DNA of 64,000 nt from an uncultured Myxococcales bacterium (GTDB taxonomy: Bacteria; Myxococcota_A; UBA9042): positions 176,103 to 240,102 of the forward strand of contig CAIMLR010000042.1 in assembly GCA_903842345.1 (NCBI GenBank), given 5' to 3'. How positions within the stretch are numbered: position 1 is the first letter of the stretch; every line of letters begins with the position of its first letter. Below are positions 44,535-53,274 of this stretch, in pieces. Below the pieces are notes generated by a model, which saw only the letters and a list, made by a program, of their open reading frames with translations, searched no databases and was not told where the DNA came from. A program made the translations under genes and the position numbers.

Positions 44535-45323
44535 ATGAGCGAGCTGCACGAGGAAGATCCCGCGCAGTTGATTCGCTCGCTGGCGGCGTCCCTGCGTTTT
44601 GCCCGCTGGACCGGCGCGGACGTTGTCGATCGCGCTTGGGCGCGGCCAATGCAGATCGAGGCGCCGCCCGCGCCGCAGCCGCAACAGCCGCGACCCGAGC
44701 CCGTGCGACCGCCGCTGCCGCAAGCCGCGCGCGTCACCGCACCGCTGCCGGCGACCGTGGCGCACGATCCGGTTGTGGCGCTCGAGCGCCTGCGCGCCCG
44801 CGTGGCCGGGTGCGAGCGATGCCCGCATGCGGCGTGCCGGACCCAGATCGTGTTTGGTCAGGGCAACCCGCACGCCAAGGTGATGATCGTCGGCGACGCG
44901 CCGGGCCCCCTCGAGGACGCGGCAGGCCAGCCGTTCCAAGGCGAAGCGGGCGCGCTGTTGGACAAGATGCTGGGCGCGATCGGCCTGGCCCGCAGCGACG
45001 TTTGGCTCACGACGATCGCGCTCTGCCGGCCGCCGGAAGCGGGCATCATCGCAACGGCGGCGATCGCTGCGTGCAGCCCGTACCTGCGAACGCAAATGGA
45101 GGCGATCCGGCCCCAAGCGGTGCTCCTGATGGGCGAAGCCGCGGCGCAGTTTTTGCTGAAGCAATCCAAGCCTTTGGCGGAACTGCGCGGGCAGTGGACC
45201 CGGGTCCTCGATCGACCGACGCTGGCGACCTGGTCACCTGAAGCGCTGCTGGCGAATCCCGCCAAGAAACGCGAGGCTTGGGCCGATTTGCAGGTGCTGC
45301 AGAAGGCGCTGCAGGGGCCGTGA
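44535..45323 (+). CDS. Family-4-type uracil-DNA glycosylase homologue with altered active site
   Basis: A 262-residue protein with about 90 extra N-terminal residues (Pro/Arg-rich). The core follows family-4 UDG order: VFGQGNPHAKVMIVGDAPG, GQPFQGEAGALLDKMLGAIGL, CRPPE, and IRPQAVLLMGEAAAQFLL. The four iron-sulfur Cys are present (93, 96, 164 and 180). The catalytic parts differ: GDAPG replaces GEAPG, TTIALCRPPEAG replaces NxxxCRPPGNR, and ATWSPEALL replaces TYHPSALL so the motif His is Ser234. It may be inactive on uracil or have a new substrate. GGAGG precedes the ATG by 8 bases. Confidence 0.8.
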   Translation: MSELHEEDPAQLIRSLAASLRFARWTGADVVDRAWARPMQIEAPPAPQPQQPRPEPVRPPLPQAARVTAPLPATVAHDPVVALERLRARVAGCERCPHAACRTQIVFGQGNPHAKVMIVGDAPGPLEDAAGQPFQGEAGALLDKMLGAIGLARSDVWLTTIALCRPPEAGIIATAAIAACSPYLRTQMEAIRPQAVLLMGEAAAQFLLKQSKPLAELRGQWTRVLDRPTLATWSPEALLANPAKKREAWADLQVLQKALQGP

Positions 45324-45436
45324 CGGCGGCCGATCGGTCCCTGGCCCCACGCCGATCCGCCCGTTGAATTGACCGACCCCGGACCCGACCCTAGACTGAC
45401 CCAAACGCGCAATGCGCCGCGCGACTTTGAGAACCG

Positions 45437-47167
45437 GTGCCGCTGGCTCCTGAATCACCGACCCTGCCGCACCGCGCGCAGGCCCATCCCGACGCCGTCG
45501 CGCAGACCCACGCTTGGTCGCGCGCGCTGTGGTCCGTGCTGATCGCCAGCGTGTTTGCCCTGACGGTCCTTGTGCTGTTCCTGCACGGCGCGGCGACGCT
45601 CGAGGGGCCCCACGCGGTCGCGCGGCCGCAACTTTCTGCCACAGCAGCAGGGGCAGAATCGGCGCCGACCGATCCGGCCGACCCAGCCGACGAACACGCG
45701 CCACTGGACCCGCAGACTCTTGAAATCGATGGCGAAACCGCGTTTCCAGCGGCGGGCCAAAGTGCGCGGGCGCCGGGCGATGGCAGTGAACTGACGGACC
45801 ACGCGCCGCTGCGCAAGTATCCGGGCAAGGCGATTACGCTGCTGACCGACACGCGCCACGAGTACGCCGCGGACCTGCTTGTGAAGCTCGATTCGTTCAT
45901 GGTGCAGGCCAACAACACGCTGGCGGACATCCTCGCGGTGCGCGCGCCCGCCAAGCCGACGCAGCTCATCGTTTTTGAGACGCAGGAGCGCTATCAGGAG
46001 TACGCGCGGGACAACGCGCCCGGCCTCATCAACAACGGCGGCTACTACGACGGCGCGACGCGGACTGCCGTGACCTACCGCTACAACAACTCCATGCAGC
46101 TCTATTTCCACGAGTTGGTGCACGTGATGATGGGCGAGCAATTCGCCGACCACAGCTTCTCCCGCTACACCCGCAAGAACTGGCCGATTTGGTTTGACGA
46201 GGGCGTGTGCGAATTCGTCGGTTCGTATGAAGTCATTGGCTCAGGCATCCGCGTGCCGGGCGTCAACAAGGGCAAGCTGGCCTATCTGGTCAATGCGCTG
46301 CATCACAATTCCTTCGTGGATCTGCCGACTTTGGTGCGCGCGCCGACGGAGCGCTTCTCCGGCGCATCCATGAACATCTACTACGCGGAGTCCTGGGGAC
46401 TCGTCGATTTTCTCGTCCACTCGCCTGGCCAAAAGGGCAAGTTCACCCAGTATTTTCAGCATATCCACGGCGGGGAAGACGGCATCACCGCGTTCAAGGC
46501 GGTCTTTGGCGGCGATCTCGTCGCGCTCGACACGCAATGGCGCGCCTACATCGCCGAGCGCGCGCAAGTGCCGGACGGCGACGTGCGGCTGTTCAACGGC
46601 CAGAGTGTCGACGACTGGGCGGTGCACGAAGGCGGCCAATGGCAAGTCGTGGGCGGCGAGATCCAGGCGACCGGCAACAGCAACCACAACTACCTCATCA
46701 AGTCGGAGCTGCCGGTTGGCGATTTCAGCTTTGACCTCGATCTCAACCTCGCGCGCGGCACCGCGGGCATGATCCTCGGCAACAACTTCCACGGCGAATA
46801 CCCGTACTATTTCCTGATCGACGTGTCGCGCGACGCGGTCCTGCTGCGGCGGGCGTCGTCAGCGAGCATGCTGGAGCCGCTGATGCAGGCGTGGGCGGAT
46901 ATCCCGATCGGCAAGTGGCGGCACCTGCGCGTGTCCGTCATCAACCACGTGTTGCGGGTGGAAGTGGCGGGGCGTGAAGCGCTGGCGATGCGCGTGGATC
47001 GCGACACTTACTCGCTTTTTGGCATTCACGTTTCGCAGGCGCGCGCGCGTTTTCGCAACCTGACGGTGCGGCCAGAACGCAGCGCGCTGACGGCAGGCGA
47101 AGGGGTGCGGACGCCCGCAGGCGGGCCGATTGAGGCCGCTGCGCCAACGCTGGCGCCCAAACCTTAA
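45437..47167 (+). CDS. Gluzincin-like membrane-anchored peptidase with C-terminal beta-sandwich
   Basis: A 576-residue protein with an N-terminal transmembrane helix (LWSVLIASVFALTVLVLFLHG), so the rest is outside. Residues about 130-380 look like a gluzincin peptidase: YFHELVHVMMGEQF (HExxH) and, 34 residues after the first His, WFDEGVCEF with a candidate third zinc ligand Glu. The C-terminal 180 residues (RLFNGQSVDDWAVHEGGQWQVVGGEIQATG...) match the DUF1080/3-keto-disaccharide-hydrolase-like fold that binds sugars. The GTG start has no clear Shine-Dalgarno. The substrate is unknown. Confidence 0.78.
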   Translation: MPLAPESPTLPHRAQAHPDAVAQTHAWSRALWSVLIASVFALTVLVLFLHGAATLEGPHAVARPQLSATAAGAESAPTDPADPADEHAPLDPQTLEIDGETAFPAAGQSARAPGDGSELTDHAPLRKYPGKAITLLTDTRHEYAADLLVKLDSFMVQANNTLADILAVRAPAKPTQLIVFETQERYQEYARDNAPGLINNGGYYDGATRTAVTYRYNNSMQLYFHELVHVMMGEQFADHSFSRYTRKNWPIWFDEGVCEFVGSYEVIGSGIRVPGVNKGKLAYLVNALHHNSFVDLPTLVRAPTERFSGASMNIYYAESWGLVDFLVHSPGQKGKFTQYFQHIHGGEDGITAFKAVFGGDLVALDTQWRAYIAERAQVPDGDVRLFNGQSVDDWAVHEGGQWQVVGGEIQATGNSNHNYLIKSELPVGDFSFDLDLNLARGTAGMILGNNFHGEYPYYFLIDVSRDAVLLRRASSASMLEPLMQAWADIPIGKWRHLRVSVINHVLRVEVAGREALAMRVDRDTYSLFGIHVSQARARFRNLTVRPERSALTAGEGVRTPAGGPIEAAAPTLAPKP

Positions 47168-47170
47168 GAA

Positions 47171-49075
47171 TCAGGGCGCTTCTGGTCCAGTCAACCGGGC
47201 GTTCTGCTCGGCCCACTCCGCCAGCCACAGCAGCCGAAAGCCCAGCGTGCCCACGTCCTGACCCGCGCACGCGCGCGCCAGAAAGCCCGCGGCCGCCGCC
47301 TCGCCATCGAACCACGGCAGCCCCGGCAGCCCCGCGCGCAGGCGCCCGGCCAAGGCCTGTTGGCGATCGCCGTCGGCCATCCAGCGCGCCATGGGCACGG
47401 AAAAACCCTGTTTGCGCTGCATCTGCGCCTCGGGTGGCAGTCGCCTCGCCAGCAGCGCCCGCAGGATGCGCTTGGTTTGCCACGGCCGCACGCGATCGTG
47501 CGCGCGCACCTGCCAGCACGCGTCGGTGAAATCGCGATCCAGGAGCGGCGCCCGCGCTTCCACGGCGTGGCCCATCGTCGCGACGTCGACTTTGACGTTC
47601 AAGTCCTCCGGCAGGTACAGGCGGAACTCCAGCGCCAGGCAGCGATCCAACTGGTTGGCCGTGGCAAAGGCCGCAAACCTGCGCGCGACCTGCGCTTGCC
47701 AGCCATCCTCGGCCAACCGCCGGCGCACGTCGGGCGCGAACCACGCGTGCAGGTGATGCAGCCCGTCCGCTTGCGCCGTGATGGCCGCCGCGCCCGGTGT
47801 TATCAGCCGATAACCGCGGAACCACAGCGACGCCGCGCGCCCGCTCAGGCCGGGATTCTCACTCGGCAGCGGCACGTGCGGCACGTGCGCGACGTCGTGG
47901 ATCAAGTGCCGCAGCGCGAACATCTGCGTCCGCGGATAGCCACCCTGCACTTCGTCGCCACCGTCGCCGGTCAGGACCACGCGGTGATGCGCACCGGCCT
48001 TCTGGGCGATAAGCCACGTCGGCAGCGCGCTCGAATCGCCAAACGGCTCGCCGTAATGCCGCACCAGCGTCGGCACCAGATCCAGCTCCGCGTGGCCGAT
48101 GTCCAGCACCTCGTGCGTCACGCCCGTGTGCTTGGCGACGCGCCGCGCCATCTCCAGCTCGTCTTCCTGGCCATCGCCGGTCCGCACCGTGTACGCCGTG
48201 ATGCCCGGGTGCAGCCGCGCCGCCATCGCGGTGATCAGGCTGGAATCAATACCGCCCGACAGAAACGTCGCCACGGGCACGTCGCTCCGCAGCCGCCGCT
48301 CCACCGCGCGCTGCAGCAGGAATTCCAGCTGGTCCAGCGTCGACGCCTCGAGGCGCTCGCCGGGCTCCGCAAACGGCACGGGCTGGATGGGCCGCCGATG
48401 CACGCCTTGCGCATCCACACGCCACGCCTCGCCGGCGCGCAGCTTCTGCACTTCGCAAAACACCGTGCGCGGCGCGGCAATGTAGCCGCCCGCCAGGTGA
48501 TGCTCGATCGCGACCGGGTCAATCGTCAGCGGGTGATGCTGTGCGCGCAGCCAGCCGGTCAGTGGCCAGAGCGACGACGCAAACGCCAGCTGCGCGCCAT
48601 TGTGCCACATGTAGAGCGGCTTCTTGCCGACCGGATCGCGCGCGAGGAACAGCGAATGATCCGCAGCATTCCAGTATGCGAACGCGAACATGCCGCGCAG
48701 CTTGGGGAGCGTGGCGTCCGGTCCCCACGTCTGCAGGGCGGCGAGCAGGACCTCGGTGTCGCCCGTGGAGCGAAACGTGCAGCCGAGCTTCTGCAACTCC
48801 GCGCGCAATTCGATGTAGTTGTAGATTTCGCCGTTGAAAGTCAGGGCCGCGCCGTCGTGGCCTGGCATCGGCTGCGCGCCGTCGGGGCTGAGATCGAGGA
48901 TCGCCAAGCGGCGCTGGCTCAGGATGACGCCGGGCACGTGCCATTGGCCCGCGCCGTCAGGACCGCGATGCGCCATGCCGTCGCGCAACTGCGCGGCGAG
49001 GTGGAGCTCTGCCGGCTGCCACGGAGCGTGGCCCACGACGCGCTGGAAATCGACGAAACCGCTGATGCCGCACAT
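47171..49075 (-). CDS. asnB: Asparagine synthase (glutamine-hydrolysing)
   Basis: A 634-residue class II amidotransferase. It begins MCGISGFVDF; Cys2 is the glutaminase nucleophile after Met removal, and this fixes the start at 49075 with GGAG 5 bases before. It has FNGEIYNYIELR, FAFAYWN and, in the C-terminal synthetase, the PP-loop FLSGGIDSSLI. It makes Asn from Asp, or amidates sugars in surface-glycan clusters. A methyltransferase and a glycosyltransferase lie divergently, so the latter role is possible. Confidence 0.93.
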   Translation of the reverse strand: MCGISGFVDFQRVVGHAPWQPAELHLAAQLRDGMAHRGPDGAGQWHVPGVILSQRRLAILDLSPDGAQPMPGHDGAALTFNGEIYNYIELRAELQKLGCTFRSTGDTEVLLAALQTWGPDATLPKLRGMFAFAYWNAADHSLFLARDPVGKKPLYMWHNGAQLAFASSLWPLTGWLRAQHHPLTIDPVAIEHHLAGGYIAAPRTVFCEVQKLRAGEAWRVDAQGVHRRPIQPVPFAEPGERLEASTLDQLEFLLQRAVERRLRSDVPVATFLSGGIDSSLITAMAARLHPGITAYTVRTGDGQEDELEMARRVAKHTGVTHEVLDIGHAELDLVPTLVRHYGEPFGDSSALPTWLIAQKAGAHHRVVLTGDGGDEVQGGYPRTQMFALRHLIHDVAHVPHVPLPSENPGLSGRAASLWFRGYRLITPGAAAITAQADGLHHLHAWFAPDVRRRLAEDGWQAQVARRFAAFATANQLDRCLALEFRLYLPEDLNVKVDVATMGHAVEARAPLLDRDFTDACWQVRAHDRVRPWQTKRILRALLARRLPPEAQMQRKQGFSVPMARWMADGDRQQALAGRLRAGLPGLPWFDGEAAAAGFLARACAGQDVGTLGFRLLWLAEWAEQNARLTGPEAP

Positions 49076-49221
49076 GCTGACTCCGCCGACCGTGCCGGTG
49101 CGGCAAAGGTACCAGCAATGCGCAGCGGCGGCGACAGGCACTTCCGCCCGATCTTGACCCTGCCACGGCGGCAGCGCACTCTTGGCACATCGCGGCAAAG
49201 CATCCGCAGGGCGAACACGGC

Positions 49222-50043
49222 ATGACAGGCGCGGCAGCAACCCCATCGGCAGACAACGTGCGTTTTGGCTTTGGCCGCAATTGGCAGGCCTACCTGCAGT
49301 CAATCGACGAGACCAAGCTGAAGGCCGCCGAGGACGAGCTACGCCAGCAACTGGGTGGCGACCTGTACAGCCGGACATTCCTCGACATCGGCTCCGGCAG
49401 CGGCATCCATTCGCTCGCGGCGCACCGGCTCGGCGCGCGGACCATCGTCAGCTTTGACTACGACGCCGACAGCGTGGCGTGCACGCAGCAGATGCACAAG
49501 CGCGCCGGGGCGCCGGAGAACTGGCAGGTGCTGCAGGGCTCCGTGCTCGACGCGGAATTCCTCGCGCAGCTGGGCACTTTTGACGTCGTCTATTCCTGGG
49601 GCGTGCTGCACCACACGGGCGCGATGTGGCGCGCAGTGGAGCTGGCGATGACGTGCTGCGGCGGGCCGGGCAGCCTGCTCCTGATCGGCCTGTACCACCG
49701 CAAGCCGTGGCTGACGCCCGCGGTCAAGGTCGTGAAACGCGCGTATTCCGCGGGCGGGCCGCTGCAGCGGGGCGCGCTGTTGACGGGCTACGTCGCGGCG
49801 ACGGTGGCCTATGCGGCGGCGCGCGGGCAGCTCGGGCAGATGCTGCGCAACACGCCGCGGCGCGGCATGAACGCGTGGCATGACCTCGTGGACTGGGTCG
49901 GCGGCTACCCGTTTGAGGCCGCAACGCCAACCGAAGTCGTCGCTTTCGTCGAGAAGCACGGCTTCAAGCTGCGCGAAAGCGAGACGTTCACGTCATTCGC
50001 CGCGGTCAACACGTTCCTGTTCGAGCGGCTGGGACCGCAGTAG
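49222..50043 (+). CDS. Class I SAM-dependent methyltransferase
   Basis: A 273-residue methyltransferase. The SAM-binding loop is FLDIGSGSGIHSLAAHRLG, followed by IVSFDYDADSV, and VVYSWGVLHHTGAMW (motif IV). Regions after residue 150 carry the small-molecule part (GLYHRKPWLTPAVKVVKRAY and GGYPFEAATPTEVVAFVEKHGF), a pattern seen in methyltransferases of surface-sugar clusters. It is followed 6 bp later by a glycosyltransferase gene and diverges from asnB. Confidence 0.88.
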   Translation: MTGAAATPSADNVRFGFGRNWQAYLQSIDETKLKAAEDELRQQLGGDLYSRTFLDIGSGSGIHSLAAHRLGARTIVSFDYDADSVACTQQMHKRAGAPENWQVLQGSVLDAEFLAQLGTFDVVYSWGVLHHTGAMWRAVELAMTCCGGPGSLLLIGLYHRKPWLTPAVKVVKRAYSAGGPLQRGALLTGYVAATVAYAAARGQLGQMLRNTPRRGMNAWHDLVDWVGGYPFEAATPTEVVAFVEKHGFKLRESETFTSFAAVNTFLFERLGPQ

Positions 50044-50049
50044 CCGGCG

Positions 50050-51306
50050 ATGCCATCCATCCTGCTCATCACGGTTGCCTATCCGCCGTCGCGGCTGATC
50101 GGCGGGCGGCGGCCTGCGCGCATGGCGACCGGACTGGCGGCGCGCGGCTGGCAGGTGACGGTCGCGACGCTGCATCCGGAGTACATGACCCCGTTGGATC
50201 CGCCGGAACCGGATGTGCCGGGCGTGGAGATCCTGCGCAGCCACGCGGTGATGCCGCGCGTGTGGCTGAAGCGCGACAAGGCACCCCAGACGGCGCAAAG
50301 CCCGCCGACCGCGCAGCAGCCTCGGCACGCGAATTGGCGGCGCAAGCTGGGCGGGCTCCTGCGGCAGGTGGAATTTCCCGACGACTATGCGGGCTGGCTG
50401 CCGTTGGCCCTGGCGCAGTTGCGCGGCCGGCGTTTTGACGTCGTGCTGGCGACGCTGCCGCCGCCGACCGACGCGCTGATCGGCGCGCTGGCGGCGAAGT
50501 TGTGCGGCGCCAAGCTGGTGCTGGACTACCGCGATCCGTGGACGGAAGTGATGACCGCCGACGGAAGCTACGGTCTGGCGCGGGCTTATCCGCGGGCGGA
50601 GATCGCGCTGCATCGGAGCCTGGAGAACCGGATCCTGCGCCAAGCCGCGCTGGTGCTCGCCGTGACGCCGAGAATGACGCGTTGGCTCGCCGCGCGCACA
50701 AGGGGGCCGGTGGAATTCCTGCCCAACGGCCTGGACGCGCCACCGCCTGCCGTGCCGCAGCCGCGCCATCACCCGCTGCGGCTTGTTTACGCGGGCTCGC
50801 TGGCCTACGAGCGCAACTTGGATAGCGTGCTGGCGGCGATTGCTGATCTGCGGGAAGCGTATCCGCCCAGCGTGCTGCAGTTGACCTATGCCGGGCCGCA
50901 CAGTGCGGAGCTGCGTCAGGCGGCCGAGCAGTACGGCGTGACGGCGTGGCTGGATGACCGCGGGCAGTTGCCCAGCCGTCTGGCGATGGACCTGTACCGC
51001 GGCGCGGCGGCGGGCATCGTGTCCGTCTCGGCGCGGACGGATTACAGCTATCCCGGCAAGCTCTTCGAGATCCTGAGCGCGGGTTGCCCGATCCTGCTGT
51101 GCGGGCCGGAGAACTGCGACGCGGCGCAACTCGTGCGCGATCTCGGCGCTGGCGCGGTCGATGACGGTGCGGATCGCGCGCATTCGGCGGCGATTCTGCG
51201 GACGTGCCTGCAAGCGGAGCCGCGCGCGCTCCAGGGTCTGGCGCCGTGGCTCGCGCCGGCACAAGTCGATCGCCTCGATGCGCTGCTGCGGGATCTGCTG
51301 CCCTAG
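50050..51306 (+). CDS. Glycosyltransferase, GT4-like
   Basis: A 418-residue GT-B glycosyltransferase. The N-terminal half starts ILLITVAYPPSRLIGGRRPARMATGLAARGWQVTV, as in GT4 acceptor domains. The second half shows LPNGLDAPP, LRLVYAGSLAYERNLDSVLAAI, WLDDRGQLP, and YSYPGKLFEILSAGCPILLCG with the donor-binding Glu. The last segment follows the pattern for nucleotide-sugar binding. It is probably co-transcribed with the methyltransferase. Donor and acceptor are unknown. Confidence 0.88.
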   Translation: MPSILLITVAYPPSRLIGGRRPARMATGLAARGWQVTVATLHPEYMTPLDPPEPDVPGVEILRSHAVMPRVWLKRDKAPQTAQSPPTAQQPRHANWRRKLGGLLRQVEFPDDYAGWLPLALAQLRGRRFDVVLATLPPPTDALIGALAAKLCGAKLVLDYRDPWTEVMTADGSYGLARAYPRAEIALHRSLENRILRQAALVLAVTPRMTRWLAARTRGPVEFLPNGLDAPPPAVPQPRHHPLRLVYAGSLAYERNLDSVLAAIADLREAYPPSVLQLTYAGPHSAELRQAAEQYGVTAWLDDRGQLPSRLAMDLYRGAAAGIVSVSARTDYSYPGKLFEILSAGCPILLCGPENCDAAQLVRDLGAGAVDDGADRAHSAAILRTCLQAEPRALQGLAPWLAPAQVDRLDALLRDLLP

Positions 51307-51314
51307 CACAGCCA

Positions 51315-51968
51315 TCAACCGCGCGGATCGTACGGCCAGCCCACCACGTCTGGCGCGAGGAACGTCATGCGCTCCTGCGTCGTCGGATGCGTCAGCGTCA
51401 GCCGATACGCCAGCAGCGCGATGCATCGGTCCGGCAGCGGCTGCGGGGCGCCATAGCGCAGATCGCCCAGCACCGGATGGCCGAGCGCCGCGAGCTGACA
51501 GCGAATCTGGTGCTTGCGCCCGGTGTGCAGCGTCACTTCCAGGTGCGACCGCGCGCCCTCGCTTTGCAGCACGCGGTAGTCCAGGACGCTCTCCTTGCCG
51601 CGGCCAGGCGCCACGATCCGGCTGCCGCGCTCGTCGGAATCCAGCCAGTCGCGCAACGTCCCGCTCGCCGCCTTGGGCTTGCCGTGCACCGCCACGCGGT
51701 AGATTTTCTCCAGCGTGTGCTCGCGAAACTGCAGGGACAGCCGCGACGCCGCCTTGGACGTCCGCCCCAGCACGACCACGCCGCGCGCCGGGCGATCGAG
51801 CCGATGCACAAGCCCGAGAAACACGTCCCCCGGCTTGTTCTTCTCCCGGCGAATCCAGGCCTTGCCTTGGGTCAGCAGGTCCTCGTCGCCCGACGCATCG
51901 GCCTGCACCGGAATGCCGCCCGGTTTGTAGACCACCAGCAGGTGATTGTCGGCGTACAGCACTTGCAT
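51315..51968 (-). CDS. RluA-family pseudouridine synthase
   Basis: A 217-residue enzyme that makes pseudouridine in RNA. The catalytic motif is VHRLDRPARGVVVLGR (Asp in HRLD). Others are LLVVYKPGGIPVQA, EKIYRVAVHGKP, SHLEVTLHTGRKHQIRCQLAALGHPVLGD and AYRLTLTHP. There is no S4 domain, and the protein is short, so it may act on rRNA or tRNA. It begins 3 bp after the HExxH gene on the same strand and is probably co-transcribed with it. Confidence 0.93.
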   Translation of the reverse strand: MQVLYADNHLLVVYKPGGIPVQADASGDEDLLTQGKAWIRREKNKPGDVFLGLVHRLDRPARGVVVLGRTSKAASRLSLQFREHTLEKIYRVAVHGKPKAASGTLRDWLDSDERGSRIVAPGRGKESVLDYRVLQSEGARSHLEVTLHTGRKHQIRCQLAALGHPVLGDLRYGAPQPLPDRCIALLAYRLTLTHPTTQERMTFLAPDVVGWPYDPRG

Positions 51969-51971
51969 GGT

Positions 51972-53150
51972 TCACGGCTCCGACAGGGCGCGGTCCAGCC
52001 GCGCGAGTTCTTCCGCCAATCCCAACGCCAGCGGCGACCAGTTGGCGTGCTTCTGGACGGTCAGCCACGCGGCGCGGTTGGTCGCGCGAATCGCCGCGTA
52101 GCGTTCCGCAAACCAGTGCTCGCGCGCCAGCGGATCGTCCGCCGCCGCCAGCCGCCGGTACAGATCGGCAACCGGCAGGAACGCGTGCACCGCCAGCAGC
52201 ACCCCGCGCAACGGCCGCGGATCCGGCCGCACGGGCGAGGCGACGCGCAAGTCTTCATCGCCGACGAGGATCGGCCCGAGCTGCATCAGCGCGTGCAGCT
52301 TGTTGTGCTGGAATTCGTGGATCAGCGCCTCCAGCATCATCATCGGCCGCGGATGCAGCGTCAGGTAGATCGTGCCCAGCGCGTGCGGGTAGCTCGCCGA
52401 CTGGTGATCCTCCTCCAGAAAACCCACCGGCACGACGTGGCCGAGCAGCAGGCGCATCTCGTCCAGCAGCGCGGGCAGGTGCGCGGCAATGTGATCGACG
52501 GCGAACGCCAACTGGTCCAGCCACGCTTGCTGCGGCTGATCACCCAAGCTCACGACGTTGCCGCGGCGCTTGGGATGGTCGTAGAAGATCGGCAGCGGGT
52601 TGTCATCCGCCAACGCGAGGCGCGCGTTGGGCAGCGCGGGATGAAACGGCACGTAGGCCGGCCAGACGCGAACGGGGACATCGAGCGGCGCCGGCGCGTC
52701 CAACGGCAGGGTCAGCGGTCCCGCGGGCGTCTGGAAGTGCAGGCCGTCGTGGGCGATACGCAGCGCGGTGGCGTCCTGCGGCTCGATGCGCCAGCCCAGC
52801 CGCGGCAGCCCGACTGCGACGGGCGTGACGTCGATCGGTTCGGGCAATCGACCCAGCAGCGCGGCCTCGGTCGCCAACGCGGCGATCAGGCGGTCGCGCA
52901 GGAGCGGGCGCTGGTCGGGCACGGCCAGCCACACACGGGCAAGCACGCTCACGTTGGGCCGCAACAGCAACGGCCGCAGCACGCCGGCGGACTCCAGCAC
53001 CGCAAGGACATGCGCCAGATGCCGATCGTGCCGCACGGCCGCTTGCCGCAGCGCGTCGGAATGGGCGCGCGTCACGCCAGCCAACACGCGGCGGAGCGAT
53101 GCGGCGGCGTCGGGGAGCGGCAAAGTCAGGTCGGGAAGCGGCAGCGCCAT
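51972..53150 (-). CDS. HExxH-type peptide beta-hydroxylase (alpha-ketoglutarate-dependent) homologue
   Basis: A 392-residue protein of the HExxH family, of which some members are alpha-ketoglutarate-dependent peptide beta-hydroxylases in RiPP pathways. The core reads LEALIHEFQHNKLHAL (His278, Glu279, His282), followed by VRPDPRPLRGVLLAVHAFLPVADLYRR, which matches the family's RPDPRPL-GLL-AFL signature. No RiPP precursor or radical-SAM gene is nearby; an RluA synthase follows by 3 bp. Start 53150 is uncertain: the frame is open to 53402, and ATG 53276 has GGGAG 6 bases upstream. That would add 42 residues and overlap the divergent lipoprotein's start by 2 bp. Confidence 0.75.
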   Translation of the reverse strand: MALPLPDLTLPLPDAAASLRRVLAGVTRAHSDALRQAAVRHDRHLAHVLAVLESAGVLRPLLLRPNVSVLARVWLAVPDQRPLLRDRLIAALATEAALLGRLPEPIDVTPVAVGLPRLGWRIEPQDATALRIAHDGLHFQTPAGPLTLPLDAPAPLDVPVRVWPAYVPFHPALPNARLALADDNPLPIFYDHPKRRGNVVSLGDQPQQAWLDQLAFAVDHIAAHLPALLDEMRLLLGHVVPVGFLEEDHQSASYPHALGTIYLTLHPRPMMMLEALIHEFQHNKLHALMQLGPILVGDEDLRVASPVRPDPRPLRGVLLAVHAFLPVADLYRRLAAADDPLAREHWFAERYAAIRATNRAAWLTVQKHANWSPLALGLAEELARLDRALSEP

Positions 53151-53274
53151 GGTCGGAGAATACGGCAAGGCCGGCCGCTTGTCGTGCATTTGACGCAGCG
53201 CGTCATGCCAACGGTCGCGGCGTCGGGTACCCTGCTCCGACTCTGTCGGCGCTTTGCTGACGTTCAGGTTGGCC

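Noticed and set aside
43368..45164. A 598-codon minus-strand frame over the EEP and UDG genes
   Set aside because: Arg/Val/His-rich shadow of the plus-strand EEP-lipoprotein and UDG-like genes, which have recognised motifs and Shine-Dalgarno sites.
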